Below, in pieces: positions 27,568 to 39,860 of a stretch of DNA of 64,000 nucleotides (within the stretch, counting starts at the first letter, position 1; the number at the start of each line of letters is the position of its first letter). The DNA comes from Apoda limacodes (lineage: Eukaryota > Arthropoda > Insecta > Lepidoptera > Limacodidae). The DNA lies in the NCBI GenBank assembly GCA_946406115.1, contig OX291542.1, positions 26,919,321-26,983,320 of the forward strand, given 5' to 3'. The translations under genes were made by a program, and so were the position numbers. The notes beneath the pieces were generated by a model. That model had not been told where the DNA came from. It saw only the letters and a list, made by a program, of their open reading frames with translations, and did no database searches.

Positions 27568-27741
27568 TATTCAGGTAGTGGCGCACGAGTTAATATTAAA
27601 ATCACCAATACCACAAAAAAAAAACAAAAAATTATGTATTGTAATGTAAAGGTGTTTTAAATGAAAGGTGTTTCATGACTTTTGTTTTTTTTTTATTGTA
27701 TTGGTGACTTTCATATTATCTCATACGCCACTACCTGAATA
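27568..27741. mobile_element. MITE with 60-bp inverted ends
   Basis: The left end tattcaggtagtggcgca and right end (reverse complement) tattcaggtagtggcgta face each other. They continue with 'ttaatattaaaatcaccaat' against 'taatatgaaagtcaccaata', and an A-rich tract. Total about 174 bp. Non-coding. Confidence 0.8.
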
Positions 27742-28839
27742 AATTGAAACAAACATGACAGTTCTTGTATATGTATGTAGGTAGTTTGTGTCGCATTAAA
27801 TTAATTAAATTCATGTTTACTCTGAAGCTTACATGCGCCAGTCAACGTTTAAACAGAACTCCATCCATTATTAAAACATAGTTCCACTGCATAAAATTAA
27901 TTTCACTAATGAATTTATGTGTAACGAAACTTTCTGTTTTGCTTTGTAGGCCGTTAAAGTAGTGACCTCAGAATTGGGCGGGAATTTGAGGTTTACTTTA
28001 CTTACTCTGTGGTTTGGGAAAAGAAACAAAATTAATTCACGCTATTTAAGTTTGTTTTACTGACTTCAAGTTCTGTTACCTTTCCTATGGACTGCGCAAT
28101 AGGCTCACGAATTTGGCCACACTTAAGAAAGAGACAAAGTTAACCTGTAGTATCTTTTCTCATAGACAATTCACGACACGTTCGCTTCATCTGGTCACAC
28201 TTTTGGTAACATTCATATTTAACAGCTAGCTAGGAAATGTGCTTTCCCGTTCTCTATGTCGCCTCACTTTAAGCGTCTATTGAGAACTTGCACGTACTTT
28301 AGCACAAGCAAAATGTTGTTTCAAAATAAAGATTGCTTGTTTAAAATAAAGATAGGAAACTAAATCAAAATTAAAATATAATTAAAATTAAAACTAAATG
28401 AAAAACTGCCAAAGGTAGAACGTTTAACTCATGGTCCCCATCATATTATTAAAAAAGAAACTAAAAATATAATATAATTAATCTCTATTCCAGGTAATGA
28501 AATATGTTAATGCGGAGTAAAAGAGTAGGCTCCATGCCAATTTCTGTTGAACTATAAAAAATCCTGCCTAAAATTCACTGAATCATACATCGTGTGCTTA
28601 TTAAAATTAATCGCAATTAACAATAAAAGAACTCATCCTAACATTAAATAAAATATCCTAAGATTAAAGTAATTAAAGTGATTGAAACACTTAGGGTTTT
28701 GAATAAATTTGTTTGTTTCATATAATACCTTTTTCATAAGCAATTCAAATGTCGCCGACGACACTTATCTGAAAAAAAAAAGCATCGCAAAGCCGAACCC
28801 GTTCAATAAAAAGGAATGACTGGATCATAAAAAGGGTTG
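27742..28839. other. Non-coding DNA, nothing recognised
   Basis: No coding or repeat signal that I can support. Confidence 0.4.
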
Positions 28840-28960
28840 AAAATTTATTGATACACATTTATGGCACTGCAGACGTTCAAAACACGATCCATCGTTTCAT
28901 TACCACGCCTCTCAATTTATTCCATTGCGTTGCGCAAAGAATTTGCGAAATCTTCCACAG
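28840..28960 (+). repeat. Interspersed repeat shared with 43400-43490
   Basis: Shares aattttattgatacacattta, atggcactgcagacgtt and cgatccat-like blocks with 43413-43475. Both copies lie within about 300 bp of a SINE of the same family. Confidence 0.65.
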
Positions 28961-29121
28961 ATATGTGGAAGTGCTTGGATTTACATATCCGATTCAGTCA
29001 CTTCTTTCGAATTGAAAAAATACACGCTTATAGATGTTTAGTTTTATTTTTCAACTAGCTTTCCCTCGCATTATTTTTATTGCTTTGTTTATTTTAGAAA
29101 TAAATCCTTTTTAATATTAGA

Positions 29122-29310
29122 GTTTGTAACAAACGAAAGCTCCGCGGTTCAGTAGGTAATAATGACCCAACTGCTGAATCAAGGGACATGGATTCGATTC
29201 CAGCACAAGACAAACATTTATGCGATGAACATTCGTCTTTGTCTTGAGACTGAGTGTTTTTTATGTATAATATGCATATATTTACAAAAAAGTATTTATA
29301 AGTGTATATA
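29122..29310 (+). mobile_element. tRNA-derived SINE, copy 1
   Basis: A-box-like ttcagtaggtaat and B box ggattcgattcc (29190-29201), then acaaacatttatgcgatgaa, 'gtcttgagactgagtgtttt' and a tail region ending ataagtgtatat. Same body as 43185-43345 (reverse) and 51565-51720. Confidence 0.8.
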
Positions 29311-29394
29311 CGACCTCTTGACTGCTGGAGGACGTCTGGTGCCTTTGCAGTTGAAACGGACCAGTCCTTACCGACTGCTTACCGCACACTCTGG

Positions 29395-30372
29395 TTTGAC
29401 TTATAACGGAACGACCGTTCAGGTGGTCCGTCTCCGGTAAAAGACCGGATGATGTAGGAAATGATGGAAGTTTCTAGGCATCCACTCTTAGGTCTTTTAC
29501 CGGCGTTGTGATTTCAAATTAAGAGATCATTGAATCTCTGGTGTTTTGAAACTGCTATGGCATAATAGATTACTTTACGTATTGCTTGACGTGGTAGTAA
29601 AAATTCTGCTTCTAATTATTTTCACGAACAGTAACCTGTGCAATCTACTATTTAACTGCAAATGAATTGCATAAATACTTCATTAATATAAAAGGCCGTT
29701 CGTTGTACGGCTCTTTGTATATATATACTTTGTATATATCATGACACTACGTCTCTACACCGTAACTGAGGTCTGGGAGAAGATTACTCTGACGCCGGTG
29801 CGCGTCAGTCTTCTAGCGACGTCAGCACTGAGGGGATGCCTGTAGAGCTCTATACTCCAAATCCTCGGCCTGCCTGGAGTGCTATATACTTCAAATCCTC
29901 GGCCTATACGGTGGCAGTGCTTTAGCCTGAGCACCGCTGATCACCGTAGCTACGGGGCGAACTTCTGCCACGTGCTGCTTAGCATCGTGACAGCCACGTG
30001 CGGCATTGCATTATGCCAGCCACGTGCCGCACAGCATTTTGTCGGCTTACTGAAGTCTTGGCCGTACACTACTCACTACACGTCGTTAGGTCACCTAAAT
30101 TCAGTCCCGTCTGCGTCTACCTACTTTGGCGGCGGAGACCTGCGGGGTGTGATCGATGTGGAAGGCCGAAGAAACTATTTTATAATCTATCATAAATATA
30201 TACTTGAAAACCGCACACTTAGAAATCTGTGTAGGCGAATTACGGTTTTTCTATTGATAGTTAGGTAGTTCACGTCTATTGTAAAATAGATAGTTATTAT
30301 TTATATTTATTAAGGGTTAAGAATCACCTTATGCATTCGGTAACAGGATACTGCTACTCTATCCTATCCTGT
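29395..30372 (+). mobile_element. Unclassified 1.2-kb repeat, copy 2 (opposite orientation to copy 1)
   Basis: Begins cttataacggaacgaccg and shares block order with the reverse complement of 20583-21768: ggtccgtctccggtaaa, the actttgtatatatac tract, 'caaatcctcggcctg', 'ttcagtcccgtctgcgtct', 'ggttaagaatcacc', 'gcattcggtaacagg' and a final tatcctatcctgtt. It carries apparent frames (129 codons at 29879) without motif support. It proves that the sequences on either side of the Polinton belong to one repeat. Confidence 0.75.
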
Positions 30373-31060
30373 TATAGACGTTCTCCATGCGCCTACTGCA
30401 TATTACTTGCGTTACGAGGCTTCTAGAACTGTGCTGACTCCACTTCAGATCCTCACTACTGCCTGCACTGCTCACCGATATCTCGGGGCGAGCTGCACAT
30501 ACTACACCGAGCATCATAGCAACCGCGCCTAGATATCTTGACTCGGCGGGTCGCCAGTTTTCGGCGCTACTTATCACATATCTGCCCGTAGACTCTTGTT
30601 ATTTGTCTAGGAAGCTCACTGGGGAGTCGCTATACTTTGCGTTCTTCTTATTTCTAATGACGGCTTAATCGAGCAGCCTATTTGTGAGAGGACATCGTGC
30701 AAGAATCAACTATAATTCGGGCCTTAAGCTGATGAACGGTACCATTGTATTTCTGTTCCTAAAGATTTTATTAAGCCTTTGTAAAACCTCCCATCGTATT
30801 CTATTATTAGGTAAGCTTACGGTTTTTATCTTTCTTGTTAACTTGGTAGGAAAGGTTGTATTATATGTTCTCTATTATTCTTTATATTAAGGGCTGGGAG
30901 TCACTTTAAATGATTAGGTAATCTTATTCAATAAAAACTTGTTGAGTAAGCTTGAATGAATATATTATAACCTTGTACCCTTGTTTATTTTCTGAAACCT
31001 CTTTTAGTATCTAACCGCTGCAAAAGTAACTTTAGGGGTGTCTCCCATACTTCCAAGTGT
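30373..31060. other. Moderately GC-rich stretch beside repeat copy 2, possibly another LTR-like repeat
   Basis: Starts after tatcctgtt with atagacgttctcc, similar in style (dispersed CG, no frame) to the preceding repeat. There is no second copy in the window to define ends, and the class is unknown. Confidence 0.3.
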
Positions 31061-31230
31061 TTCACTGCATTGTCGATTTGAGCCCGTTTTATTTTTCCGG
31101 TTTTTTAAAACAAGAAATATTTTCTTGAAATCTATTTTTTATACTCTAAGAAATATTTTTCACACTTTTTCTTGAACTTAGCTCTATGTAAAAAATATAA
31201 TTTTTAATCCATAGGTACTATATACAAATA

Positions 31231-31400
31231 GTGCGGTTTGAGAGAAATTTCCTCCTGCGAACACTTAGGTTGTGAAATGAGTAGGGATACAAAGGTTTTC
31301 TCTAAGGACTACAGTATGGGGTTCTTCAAGAAATAAATTATTAGATAGGGAGCGAGTGATGCCCTAGGTGTTGCAAGCGTCTATAGGTTGCGGTAACGGG
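31231..31400 (+). pseudogene. Fragment of the same retrotransposon 3' end as 25149-25690
   Basis: gtgcggtttgagagaaattt and ggttttctctaaggactaca, 'tatggggttcttcaa' and 'ggtgttgcaagcgtctatag' match the reverse complement of about 25220-25400 in order, with small deletions and a stop. It covers the last 55 or so codons only. Confidence 0.8.
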
Positions 31401-31819
31401 ACAGACGGACGGACGGATTGCATCAGACAGGGTATTGAAATAACGGAGATAACGAAGTAAATTTTTTAATTTAATTTTTAATCAAAACCGTTGATTTTTT
31501 TTTGACATCATAGTAATTCCGGTATGAAAAAAAATCCTAACAGCTACAACATCGAAAAATAATAGTATTGGGTTCGCAAAATCAAAATTTGATTACTATA
31601 GATTATCACTGATATGAAATGCAACGAACAAAGGGCGCCAAAATCTTGCTTTATTAGTAAAAGTAGGTTCAGGATATTTTCGATAAAAAAAAATTTACGG
31701 TCGATAAATTTCCTTTTCAAATAATAATAAAATTATTTTATTACTCCAGCAGTCACCATTGATTCAAAGTAAACACAACAGTCAATATATCAAATCGATA
31801 AACCGATCAAATTTCGCAC

Positions 31820-31930
31820 GTTTGTCGATGGCAGGATTTATTACTAAAGGGATAGTAAAATAATATTATATTTATGACTCGTCATCAAATTTCACATAAA
31901 TTTCAGCTTAACGAAATTACACAAAACAAA
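31820..31930 (+). repeat. Interspersed repeat shared with 44970-45075
   Basis: Common blocks: tttattactaa(a/c), 'aataacattatatttat' (or aatattatattt), ctcgtcat/ctcgccat, 'cacataa(a/c)tttc' and acaaacaaaatac-like. The open frame from 31874 lies in it and is not considered a gene. Confidence 0.6.
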
Positions 31931-32107
31931 ATCAGAATGAAGATGCTACATCTTGCTCGGGGTAACTTTCTTGCTAAAAGTTCCAATATAGATCCTATGC
32001 TAATAACCACATTTAGGGTGGAGCCGCAAGCAAAAAAATTTATATATATTCCAAAATTTAAAAAGAAAACTTATAAATACCTACATTTACCTTTCATCTG
32101 ATTTTAC

Positions 32108-32176
32108 AAAGTGTTAGAAACAAAATAACATTCTCAAATGGTTTTATTGAGAATGTTATTTTGTTTCTAACACTTT
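32108..32176. repeat. Perfect 30-bp inverted repeat with 9-nt loop
   Basis: Arms 32108-32137 and 32147-32176 are exactly complementary (aaagtgttagaaacaaaata... against its reverse complement), loop atggtttta. No mismatch by eye. It could be a small foldback MITE or a hairpin RNA source. Confidence 0.95.
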
Positions 32177-32264
32177 AAAAATATACTATACTGACTTTAA
32201 AAAAGGAGGAAGATTGTTCAACGCGTGAGTTTTTTATGTAGGTATGTTTACTTTGGCATATTAG

Positions 32265-32530
32265 GCAATCACACTAATATTATAAAGGCGAAAGTTTGTT
32301 ACTACTTCATGCTCAAACGGCTTGACCAATTTCGATGAAAATTGGTATGGAGGTAGCTAATACCCTGGATTAATACATAGGCTAATTTTTATCCCAAAAA
32401 AAGTACTTGCGGGAATAATTAAATCGCTGCTTAAACGAACTAAAGCTTGCTATAGCACACTTCATTAGTATAATTAAGAAGTTCCACGCCCCGCTAACCA
32501 AACTTAGGGCGGGTGGAGCCACTAGCAAAA
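32265..32530 (+). repeat. 'ATATTATAAAG' repeat, copy 3
   Basis: actaatattataaaggcgaa, tcatgctcaaacggcttgac, 'tggtatggaggtagctaata', 'taggctaatttttatccc' and ggcgggtggagccactagc. One of the best preserved copies in the window. Confidence 0.85.
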
Positions 32531-32559
32531 ATCATTAATTACCAGCTATTCCATTAATA

Positions 32560-32745
32560 TAATACATGTGAAAGCTTGGATGTTTGTTTGTTTGTTACTC
32601 AATCACGCTTCAACCACTGGATGGTTGATCGGGAGCTTCTGAACCAATTTAGATAAAATTTGATATGGAGATAGTTTGAGTCCCAGGGAAGTAAATTCAT
32701 CCCAGAAAATTCCAAAGTTCTTGCAGCAATGACTATAACGTTTGT
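32560..32745 (+). repeat. 'ATATTATAAAG'-type repeat, degenerate copy 4
   Basis: Contains a tgtttgtttgtttgttactc run, then 'gatggttgatcgggagcttc', 'gatatggagatagtttgagt' and a degraded 3' half. Lies immediately after copy 3. Confidence 0.65.
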
Positions 32746-32929
32746 TACTCAATCCTACCACAATGAAATATCCAATTTAAGCCCCCTATGACGTGAAGTG
32801 GAATCACATTATAAAATGCGGTTCTATGTTTTGCATATTATGTATGATTCATTACCAATTAAGTTTTTTTTATCAAATTTAAATATGGTTGCTTCCAAAG
32901 TTCTTTATATTTGCAGAAATAGTCATTAC

Positions 32930-33100
32930 CACAGTAATTTAATAAGCAAGCAAAATCATGATGCGAAATAAAAAGGGCACGCTCAACTGCCTCAATTTAA
33001 ATTACGATATTCATCTTGACAATTTTAATTAGACAATTGTATTTCTTTATAAATATTTATAGCGAGGGTTTTCGGAAAAAGTAAGGCAGCTTTCTATTTA
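32930..33100 (+). repeat. Interspersed repeat shared with 55920-56080
   Basis: Shared: atcatgatgcgaaat, cacgctcaactgcctcaatt, 'acgatattcatcttg', 'caattgtatttctttataaa' and 'tatttata'. Same orientation, about 85 percent alike by eye. Confidence 0.75.
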
Positions 33101-34737
33101 CATAAAAGCTTTTCAGAATATTTTATTGTACAATAACGGTCAAGCACTTCATTGTTAATAAAATCTTTAAATATAAAGTGATAAAGTCCCTGTTTTCTGT
33201 TTATAGTTAAGTTCCCTTGACATTAAAGAACCGATACGAGCCTGACTCGCACATCAATAGTTCCGTACAGACTTGTAACAAAAAATAAGTCACATTAAAG
33301 GACATACTTTACTTTGTAGTTGAAATATCTCCCATTCCTAAAATTACGCCTGTTTTCCAGAGGGATAAACAGAGACAAAGACTAACAATTGCTACGATCG
33401 TGGGCACACTTAGTTTGCTTCATCTGCGTGCATTAATGCTTTCATGCGTGTTCGACAGTTAGGAGTGCTCTTATGAAAACGTCTCAACTGAGAACTAACT
33501 CAATACGTTCGTCGAGGTCTACTTTATCATTAACAGCTAATCGTACCTTTCAGACAATTTCTGACTGGCAATAAAGATCTGCCGCGTCCTGTTTACCAGA
33601 TTTTTTGCATTCACGCTTCTTCTAATGCCTCTATCACATTTTATACTAAATATACAAATATCACGCTTGCTGCACTTTATCCATTGTAATGTTGCATTCT
33701 GCAGCAGTATAATTACTTTCAGAAACCTTGTCTTAAATCTTACTTACATTAACGTTCGTTCCATTCCATTTAACAGAATTATACATAACAATTATTGTTA
33801 TTATTTCCCGTAACTCCTCGGCTGCGGATGCTACAATGTCCTGGCTGGTAAGTGTAATCCCAAAAAAATATATTTTTATTTCTAAAGTTATAAATTCACG
33901 ATTTCCTGTTTTTATCTTTTCGTGCTTTGTGATATCTTGCTTTTTGCCTTTTATGATTCTAGGTCACCGAAAAGTACCGTATTTATTTTGATATACCTAT
34001 TTCTGAGAGTTCAAATATGCGACATATGACCTTATTTTATGATTGCGTTAACTTGCACGTTTAGAAATTTGATTTTATTCAGTTCTAAGTAATCGTAGAT
34101 CTGTCTTTGATATTTCTTCTCCCCAGAACGCCATCTTGATTCCGAAACGGTAGTAGTTTATAAATTCCTTGCATATTATACTGACGTCAAAAAAGTGATA
34201 TTGTATCCTATTTTTGAGAAATAAACTATTTGAAATTTGAAATTTAATTTTAACTTGATACCTTAGAGGTTATCCACAGACAAACAGACGCGCGGATAAC
34301 AAAGAGATTCTATTATGTTTTCGTTTCTTTTTCTTTCGACGTACTGACAACTCTCAAACAATACAAAACATGTTAAAACTACCCTACTTCTGTTAATTTT
34401 TCTAGGACCTACATTTTGAACATATGAAGAGTACAGGGAAAGAATGATCAAATTCATTTTTATAAATTCGAAGATAAATGATTTTTTAACTTAGAAGACT
34501 CATAAGTACGTGAAGAAATGACACAATAATAATAATTTCTGTCTTAAAATCACTGCTAATACTTTGGTTTCATTATTTACTAAAATATAAAAATATTTTA
34601 TATTTTTGATGAGAATTATTTAATATTTTTCAAACCTAAATCATATAAATGATCAAAGTCACTGTAATTGTGGCAGATTAGTAAAATAATCTTGAGGTTT
34701 TTGGGTGCAAAATTGTTTCAAATGTTGTAAATCACTG
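33101..34737. other. Non-coding DNA with one possible mini-exon
   Basis: No gene supported. At 33836 an ATG in context ctacaATGTC is followed after four codons by a perfect donor gtaagt (33848-33853), with no further support. Confidence 0.35.
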
Positions 34738-35160
34738 TACAGAGCCTTTTTAGGGTTCCGTAGCCAAATGGCAAAATACGGAACCCTTATAGATCCGTCA
34801 TGTCTGTCTGTCTGTCCGTCCTTATGTCACAGCCACTTTTTTATGAAACTATAAGAACTTTACTGTTGGAACTTGGTTAGTAGATTCTGTGAACCGCATT
34901 AAGATTTTCACATAAAAATAGAAAAAAAAACAATAAATTTTGGGGGTCCCCATACTTAGATAGAACTGAAACTGAATTTTTTTTTTTTCATCAAACCCAT
35001 ACTTGTGAGGTATCTATCGATAGGTCTTCAAAAATGATATGGAGGTTTCTATCATTTTTTTCTAAACTGAATAGTTTTCGCGAGAGACACTTCCAAAGTG
35101 GTAAAATGTGTCCCCCCCCCTGTAACTTCTAAAATAAGAGAATGATAAAAAAAAAATATG
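34738..35160 (+). repeat. Lepidopteran 'ggttccgta' repeat
   Basis: tagggttccgtagccaaatg, 'aaaatacggaacccttatag', a tgtctgtctgtctgtccgtc run, then 'gggggtccccatact' and 'gatatggaggtttctatca'. Recognised as a frequent moth repeat; class not assigned. Confidence 0.8.
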
Positions 35161-36109
35161 ATGTACATTAACATGCAAACTCCCAACGAAAATTGATTTG
35201 AACGAGATCTAACAGTAGTTTTTTTTAATACGTCATAAATCGTACAATAAACAACAGCAAACTCAAAGAAAAACGAATGTTACTGCTAGAAATGTCACAG
35301 AGCAAGAGAACGTCAACTGTCAAAGTCCTCGGACTCTGATCGTTTTTAACTTTTACCGCTTAGACTATAATCACTTATAACTTTTATATAAAAAAAAAAA
35401 ACGTGATTTATCGTGACTTTGTACGTTTATATTCATTTCATGCCTAGTGACAGGCAAGCTGAGCGTCTTACGAACTAGATGGCGTTATTAACCTCAAAGC
35501 AGTTTTAGGGTGACTTTGATCGTTATGTCCCTGTGCTCTTCATATGCTTTGTACCAAAAGTAAATTTAAAAATAAGCTGCTATTCTCATCATAAACTACG
35601 GTGAATCAAATTGTACGAAGAGTTTTACTATTCTGTGCTGCAAAATTTTGTGTAAACGATCTGGTCATAACAGTTTTCATTTGTGATTTTATGGTCAGTA
35701 TGTAAGCATTATTCCATTTCGATGGACTCATCGAAAATTATGCAAAATGTATTGGCAATGTGCCAGTGTTGCTATACATAACCTAATAATTTAGATTTAT
35801 TTTTTTGTATGATCTGTAAGATAGCGATGTGATAATAGATACGATAATAAATGCTCGCATCTATTGCTCTAGCCCTAAAGTATGAAGTTTTGTACTACAA
35901 AGAGATTACGCAAGTTTTGTAACTAACGTAGTTTCACAAAAGACTAAGATGCTTGAAGGTAAACTTTTACAAAATAATATTTACTTCTATTTGGTATTTT
36001 TGTACAATATTACGTAAAATTTTTAGATATTTGGCTACTGCTAACACAACGGAAAAATATTTGGAAAATGACAATAATTGTATTGATATATTGATCACAT
36101 CATATCAGC
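35161..36109. other. Non-coding DNA with an inverted repeat partner at 57460
   Basis: The part 35620-35800, read on the minus strand, matches 57460-57620 (agcaacactggcaca, ttgccaatacattttgca, 'atgagtccatcgaaatggaa', ctgaccataaa). The rest is unassigned. Confidence 0.6.
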
Positions 36110-37190
36110 TCATATTGGTCCACTGCTGGACATAAGCCTCCTCTATGGCACGGCATTTCTGCCGGTCCTCTGCCTTCCACATCCAGCCACGTCCAGAGCG
36201 TTCCACGCTTCACCTTCCCATGCTGATTCTGCGAGCTATTTCGATAACTTTAGTCCTTTTCCGCATGTCCTCATTTTGGATTCAATCCCTTAGGGACACT
36301 CTGAGCATAGTTCGCTCCGTTGCACGCTGTGCAACTTTAAACTTGTGGACCGGCCCTGCTGTAAGTGTCCACGTTTCGGCGGCGTAAGTCCTGACAGATA
36401 GGACGCACTGGTCAAAGACTTGCGACTTCAGACTTTGCGGTATAGGCGAAGTAAAAACTATGCTACCCACCGCGCTGGATCCTCCTATCGGCTTGCTTCT
36501 CAAAAATGTTCCGGCCCAGTTGAATTTTCTGTCCAAAGTACAAATAATCCTGGACGTATACTGGCATTGGCACGACGTGTTGGTTGAACATGATCTTCGT
36601 CTTATCCAAATTAATACCAAGGCCAACTCTTTGATAGGATTCATCTAGGGAGTGCAACATTTCGCTCAGTTCCTCCAATGACTGCCATGCCATGCCATAA
36701 TAACTATGTCGTTGGCAAGCCTTAGGTGTACGATGTATTCGCCGTTTATATTTATGTCCCACCCAGCCCAGTCCAAGGTTTTAAAGACATTTTCTAGCGC
36801 ATTGGTAAACAGTTTCGGAGATATGACATCCCCCTGTCTTACTACGCAGCGGTCTATCACTTGTATTATGGTTCTGGAACTGAACGGTCATCGTAGCAGC
36901 GTTGTAAAGACATCACAGCACCTCAATATATCGCCAGTCTATACGACATCGCTGCAGAAAATCTAGCACGATCCAGGTTTCGATGGAGTCAAAGGCTTTC
37001 TCCAAGTCCACAAACGCCATACACAGCAGCTTATTATATCCTGGAGTTTTTTGTATAATCTGCCATACAGTATGAATGTGATCCATGGTACTAGGTGAGC
37101 TAGCCTTTCCGAAACCCAGCCTGTTCTGGTGGCTGAAACTCGACAAGTCTTCCAGCGAGATATTAACCACATTTTTTTAGATGTATGCAA
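36110..37190 (-). pseudogene. RTE-type reverse transcriptase remnant
   Basis: Minus-strand pieces in order: LSSFSHQNRLGFGKA; LLCMAFVDLEKAFDSIE (motif A); VRQGDVISPKLFTNALENVF (motif B); LRLANDIVIMA (motif C, where the normal F-A-D-D reads L-A-N-D); LGINLDKTKIMFN (motif D); and a C-terminal part with VLSVRTYAAETWTLT, RATERTMLRVSLRDWI and RKRTKVIEIARR. Three frames are used, with shifts near 36860 and 36470-36460. The 3' end near 36115 has ccactgctggacataagcct in antisense, the standard tail of lepidopteran RTE elements. The catalytic Asp change and the frameshifts make it dead. Endonuclease part absent. Confidence 0.85.
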
Positions 37191-37644
37191 TACTTCATTT
37201 TAATTAAAACGTACAATCTTCCATAATATCAACGATTTTAAAAATCATGAAAATCAGACGAAGTTTATTCGTCAATTTCATCAAATTTTGGGTAAAAAGT
37301 TGCAGCTTCATACCTAGTCCTTCTGAATAAAATGGCAGTGACGTATGTCTGCTAACAAGAGGGACAGCCGTCGGACAGATGTACGGATAGGACAAAACTA
37401 TAATAGTCCTGTTTTTTTCATTTAGGTACGGAACATTAAATTACTTGCAATGTTACATGCTGACTTAACCAAAACATTTCTCAGTTGTAAACAAACAAAC
37501 TTATATTACCTCTGCAAGTTTACTATAAATTATACATAAGTTGATAAAATTTTGCTAAATTGCATTATTATTGTTAAAGTATTGTTTATGCACATTTAAG
37601 ATACCTACAAACAATAAACTTAATATATGATGGGCATAACACAG
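37191..37644. other. Non-coding DNA
   Basis: Nothing recognised; a gacagccgtcggacagatgt fragment hints at the edge of a 'ggttccgta'-type repeat on the minus strand. Confidence 0.35.
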
Positions 37645-37800
37645 TAGGGGGCAATGGATTGCAGTTACCGCCGCACATCTGTTTACGAGAGTATCGCTGG
37701 TAACAATTTATTACTGTGCTCTCTCTATTAACGAAACTCAGGTGCCTGTAATTGTGTTGCAACTCAATATGAGCCAATTTCCCTTATTTCCCAAATGTGA
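37645..37800 (+). repeat. Interspersed repeat shared with 63270-63410
   Basis: Near-identical blocks: gcaatggattgcagttaccg, 'ccgcacatctgtttacgaga', 'gtgctctctctatta' and 'aattgtgttgcaactcaata'. Same orientation. No class assigned. Confidence 0.8.
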
Positions 37801-39860
37801 GTTACGATCATTGTAAAAATATACACAGTTAAGTATTTTTACAGGATAAACTTCTTTTATTTCGGATTTTATAAACTTATGTAACTCTAATTACACTTTT
37901 AATCAGTTCGCGCCTCAGAATTATATCGAATGCAGCTTAGGAATAAGGCTCCCGTTAAAGGGCCGATACTTGTCTAGTCGAGCTATCGACTAAAACATCA
38001 CTGCGATTCACAAGCCGTAAGTATAACAAATTAGAATTATAATTTATAGATACATCTAACATAAAAAGTTTTGTATTATAAAGGTATAAATGACAAAAGC
38101 AATCAAACGCCAAATATAAATTACTTAATCAAGTTAGCATTAAAACACTTTTATATCCCATCTATTCATAAAGAATTGGTTGGTTTCTCGTAAACAGGGA
38201 CTAAAGTTGCACTTTGAATCCCTAGGGACGCAAAGTGATTTCAAATTAGAATGTGGATTATAGAGATCGATCAAGAACATTGCATGAACAAGTAACTAGC
38301 TGTATAATAAAACTGGCTGGCCGCGCCCGGGCTCAATAAAAAATAGTTTGTGTAAAAGTAAAAACCGCGTGAAATCAGTTTTGGCGCGAATCTTAAGAAA
38401 GAGTGGTGTTTTTTTCTGTTTAATTTTTCTAAATTCAATTAGTGACTTTCGATGTATATATTTTAGCAATGTTTTACGAAAGCGTGTTAAGAATTGTGCA
38501 GCGAAGTCTCATGAATAGTGAATTATAAAGAAATAAGCAGGACATGACGCGCAATGTCTGAGGATCCACACCAAATCTCCCGCCCAATCTTGGGACTTGA
38601 AAACGCGGACGCGCGGTAACGCCCGCGCCACGATACGATATAATGTAATTGACTTTGACTCTGGCAAATGCATAAATGGTCTGCTAAGACCGTGCGAGCC
38701 CATTATAATATTAAAGAACCGCGTGAAATGTATTTCGCATTTTATAACTGTTTACTCCAATTCGTATTTATGATGATAATTTTATAAAAGAATGTGTGTT
38801 TTCCTCAAGTAGTGATAGTAAAATAAATAAAATAATATACTATTCTTATTTATAAATTACATTATATCTTTTCTCACAGAGGGTGATAAAAATTAGTGTA
38901 TTACTCAATATTATTTTGATCCCTTGTGATAAAATCAATCTACTAAAAATTTAAATAAAAGGATAACTACGAACTCAAGGAATAACTTTTTAAAATTCGA
39001 AATCATAAGATATTTACCTAATGCGAAGCAAAACTGGGTTAATTCAAAATATATGAAGTCAATAAAAGGTCTAAATGTAGTAAAAAATGATTAAAGAAAA
39101 AAAAAACATGGTATCTATCAGTTAAATATTTCAATTACTAATAATTGTTTTATAGTAGGTATACTAAAAAACGAACCAATTAATTTTAACATTTTTGTTA
39201 GATGTAAGTAGCCTCATGCTTTAGGTATCGTTAGAAAAGTATTGTCCTAAAAATAAACAAACTTTTTTAAACTTACATCGCTTAATGGGACAAGCGGCGG
39301 AAACTAAGAAAATGAATGATTACAGCAAAAACGCTCGCTCGCCGGATGACAAAGAAGATCCCTTTCTAATCTCCGACAAGTTTTATTAAGTTTATAAGAA
39401 AATAATGGCCATTTAGATATATTAATTGTAAAAGTGTACATTTTGAATACAGTTTTTTAAAAAAATATTACTCTTTTGTTATTTACAGTAATACTCTGAA
39501 AAAACATATGTAAGAAAAAAATATATTTTAATTTTATTTAATTAGTGTAATATTTCGTATGAACTAATTTTAGTCATATGTATGTACTTATTAAAAATTA
39601 TTATTCTAGTTGTTTATTTATTTTTTGGAAAGGACATGGAAATAATTTCTCCGCCATCAATGGAGTTCAAAGTTTCAAGTTTCCAAGTTCCAAATTCAAA
39701 GTTTAATGAATTTTAGGATTCAGTGAAAGATAAAAATTACTATTAGTAACATTAAAGGAAATATTTTTTATTGCGTGTCATTCCTCATAACGTGCTACAT
39801 ACACAAATGGTTAGATTCTATTTTCCTTAGCTAATCATCGATTTTAATGAATTTTTAAAG
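37801..39860. other. AT-rich non-coding DNA
   Basis: No supported gene or repeat. The short GC-rich stretch at 38310-38400 and 38540-38640 is not coding by eye. Confidence 0.35.

Noticed and set aside
29879..30268. 129-codon frame in repeat copy 2
   Set aside because: The equivalent region in copy 1 is not open in the same way, and no protein motif is visible.
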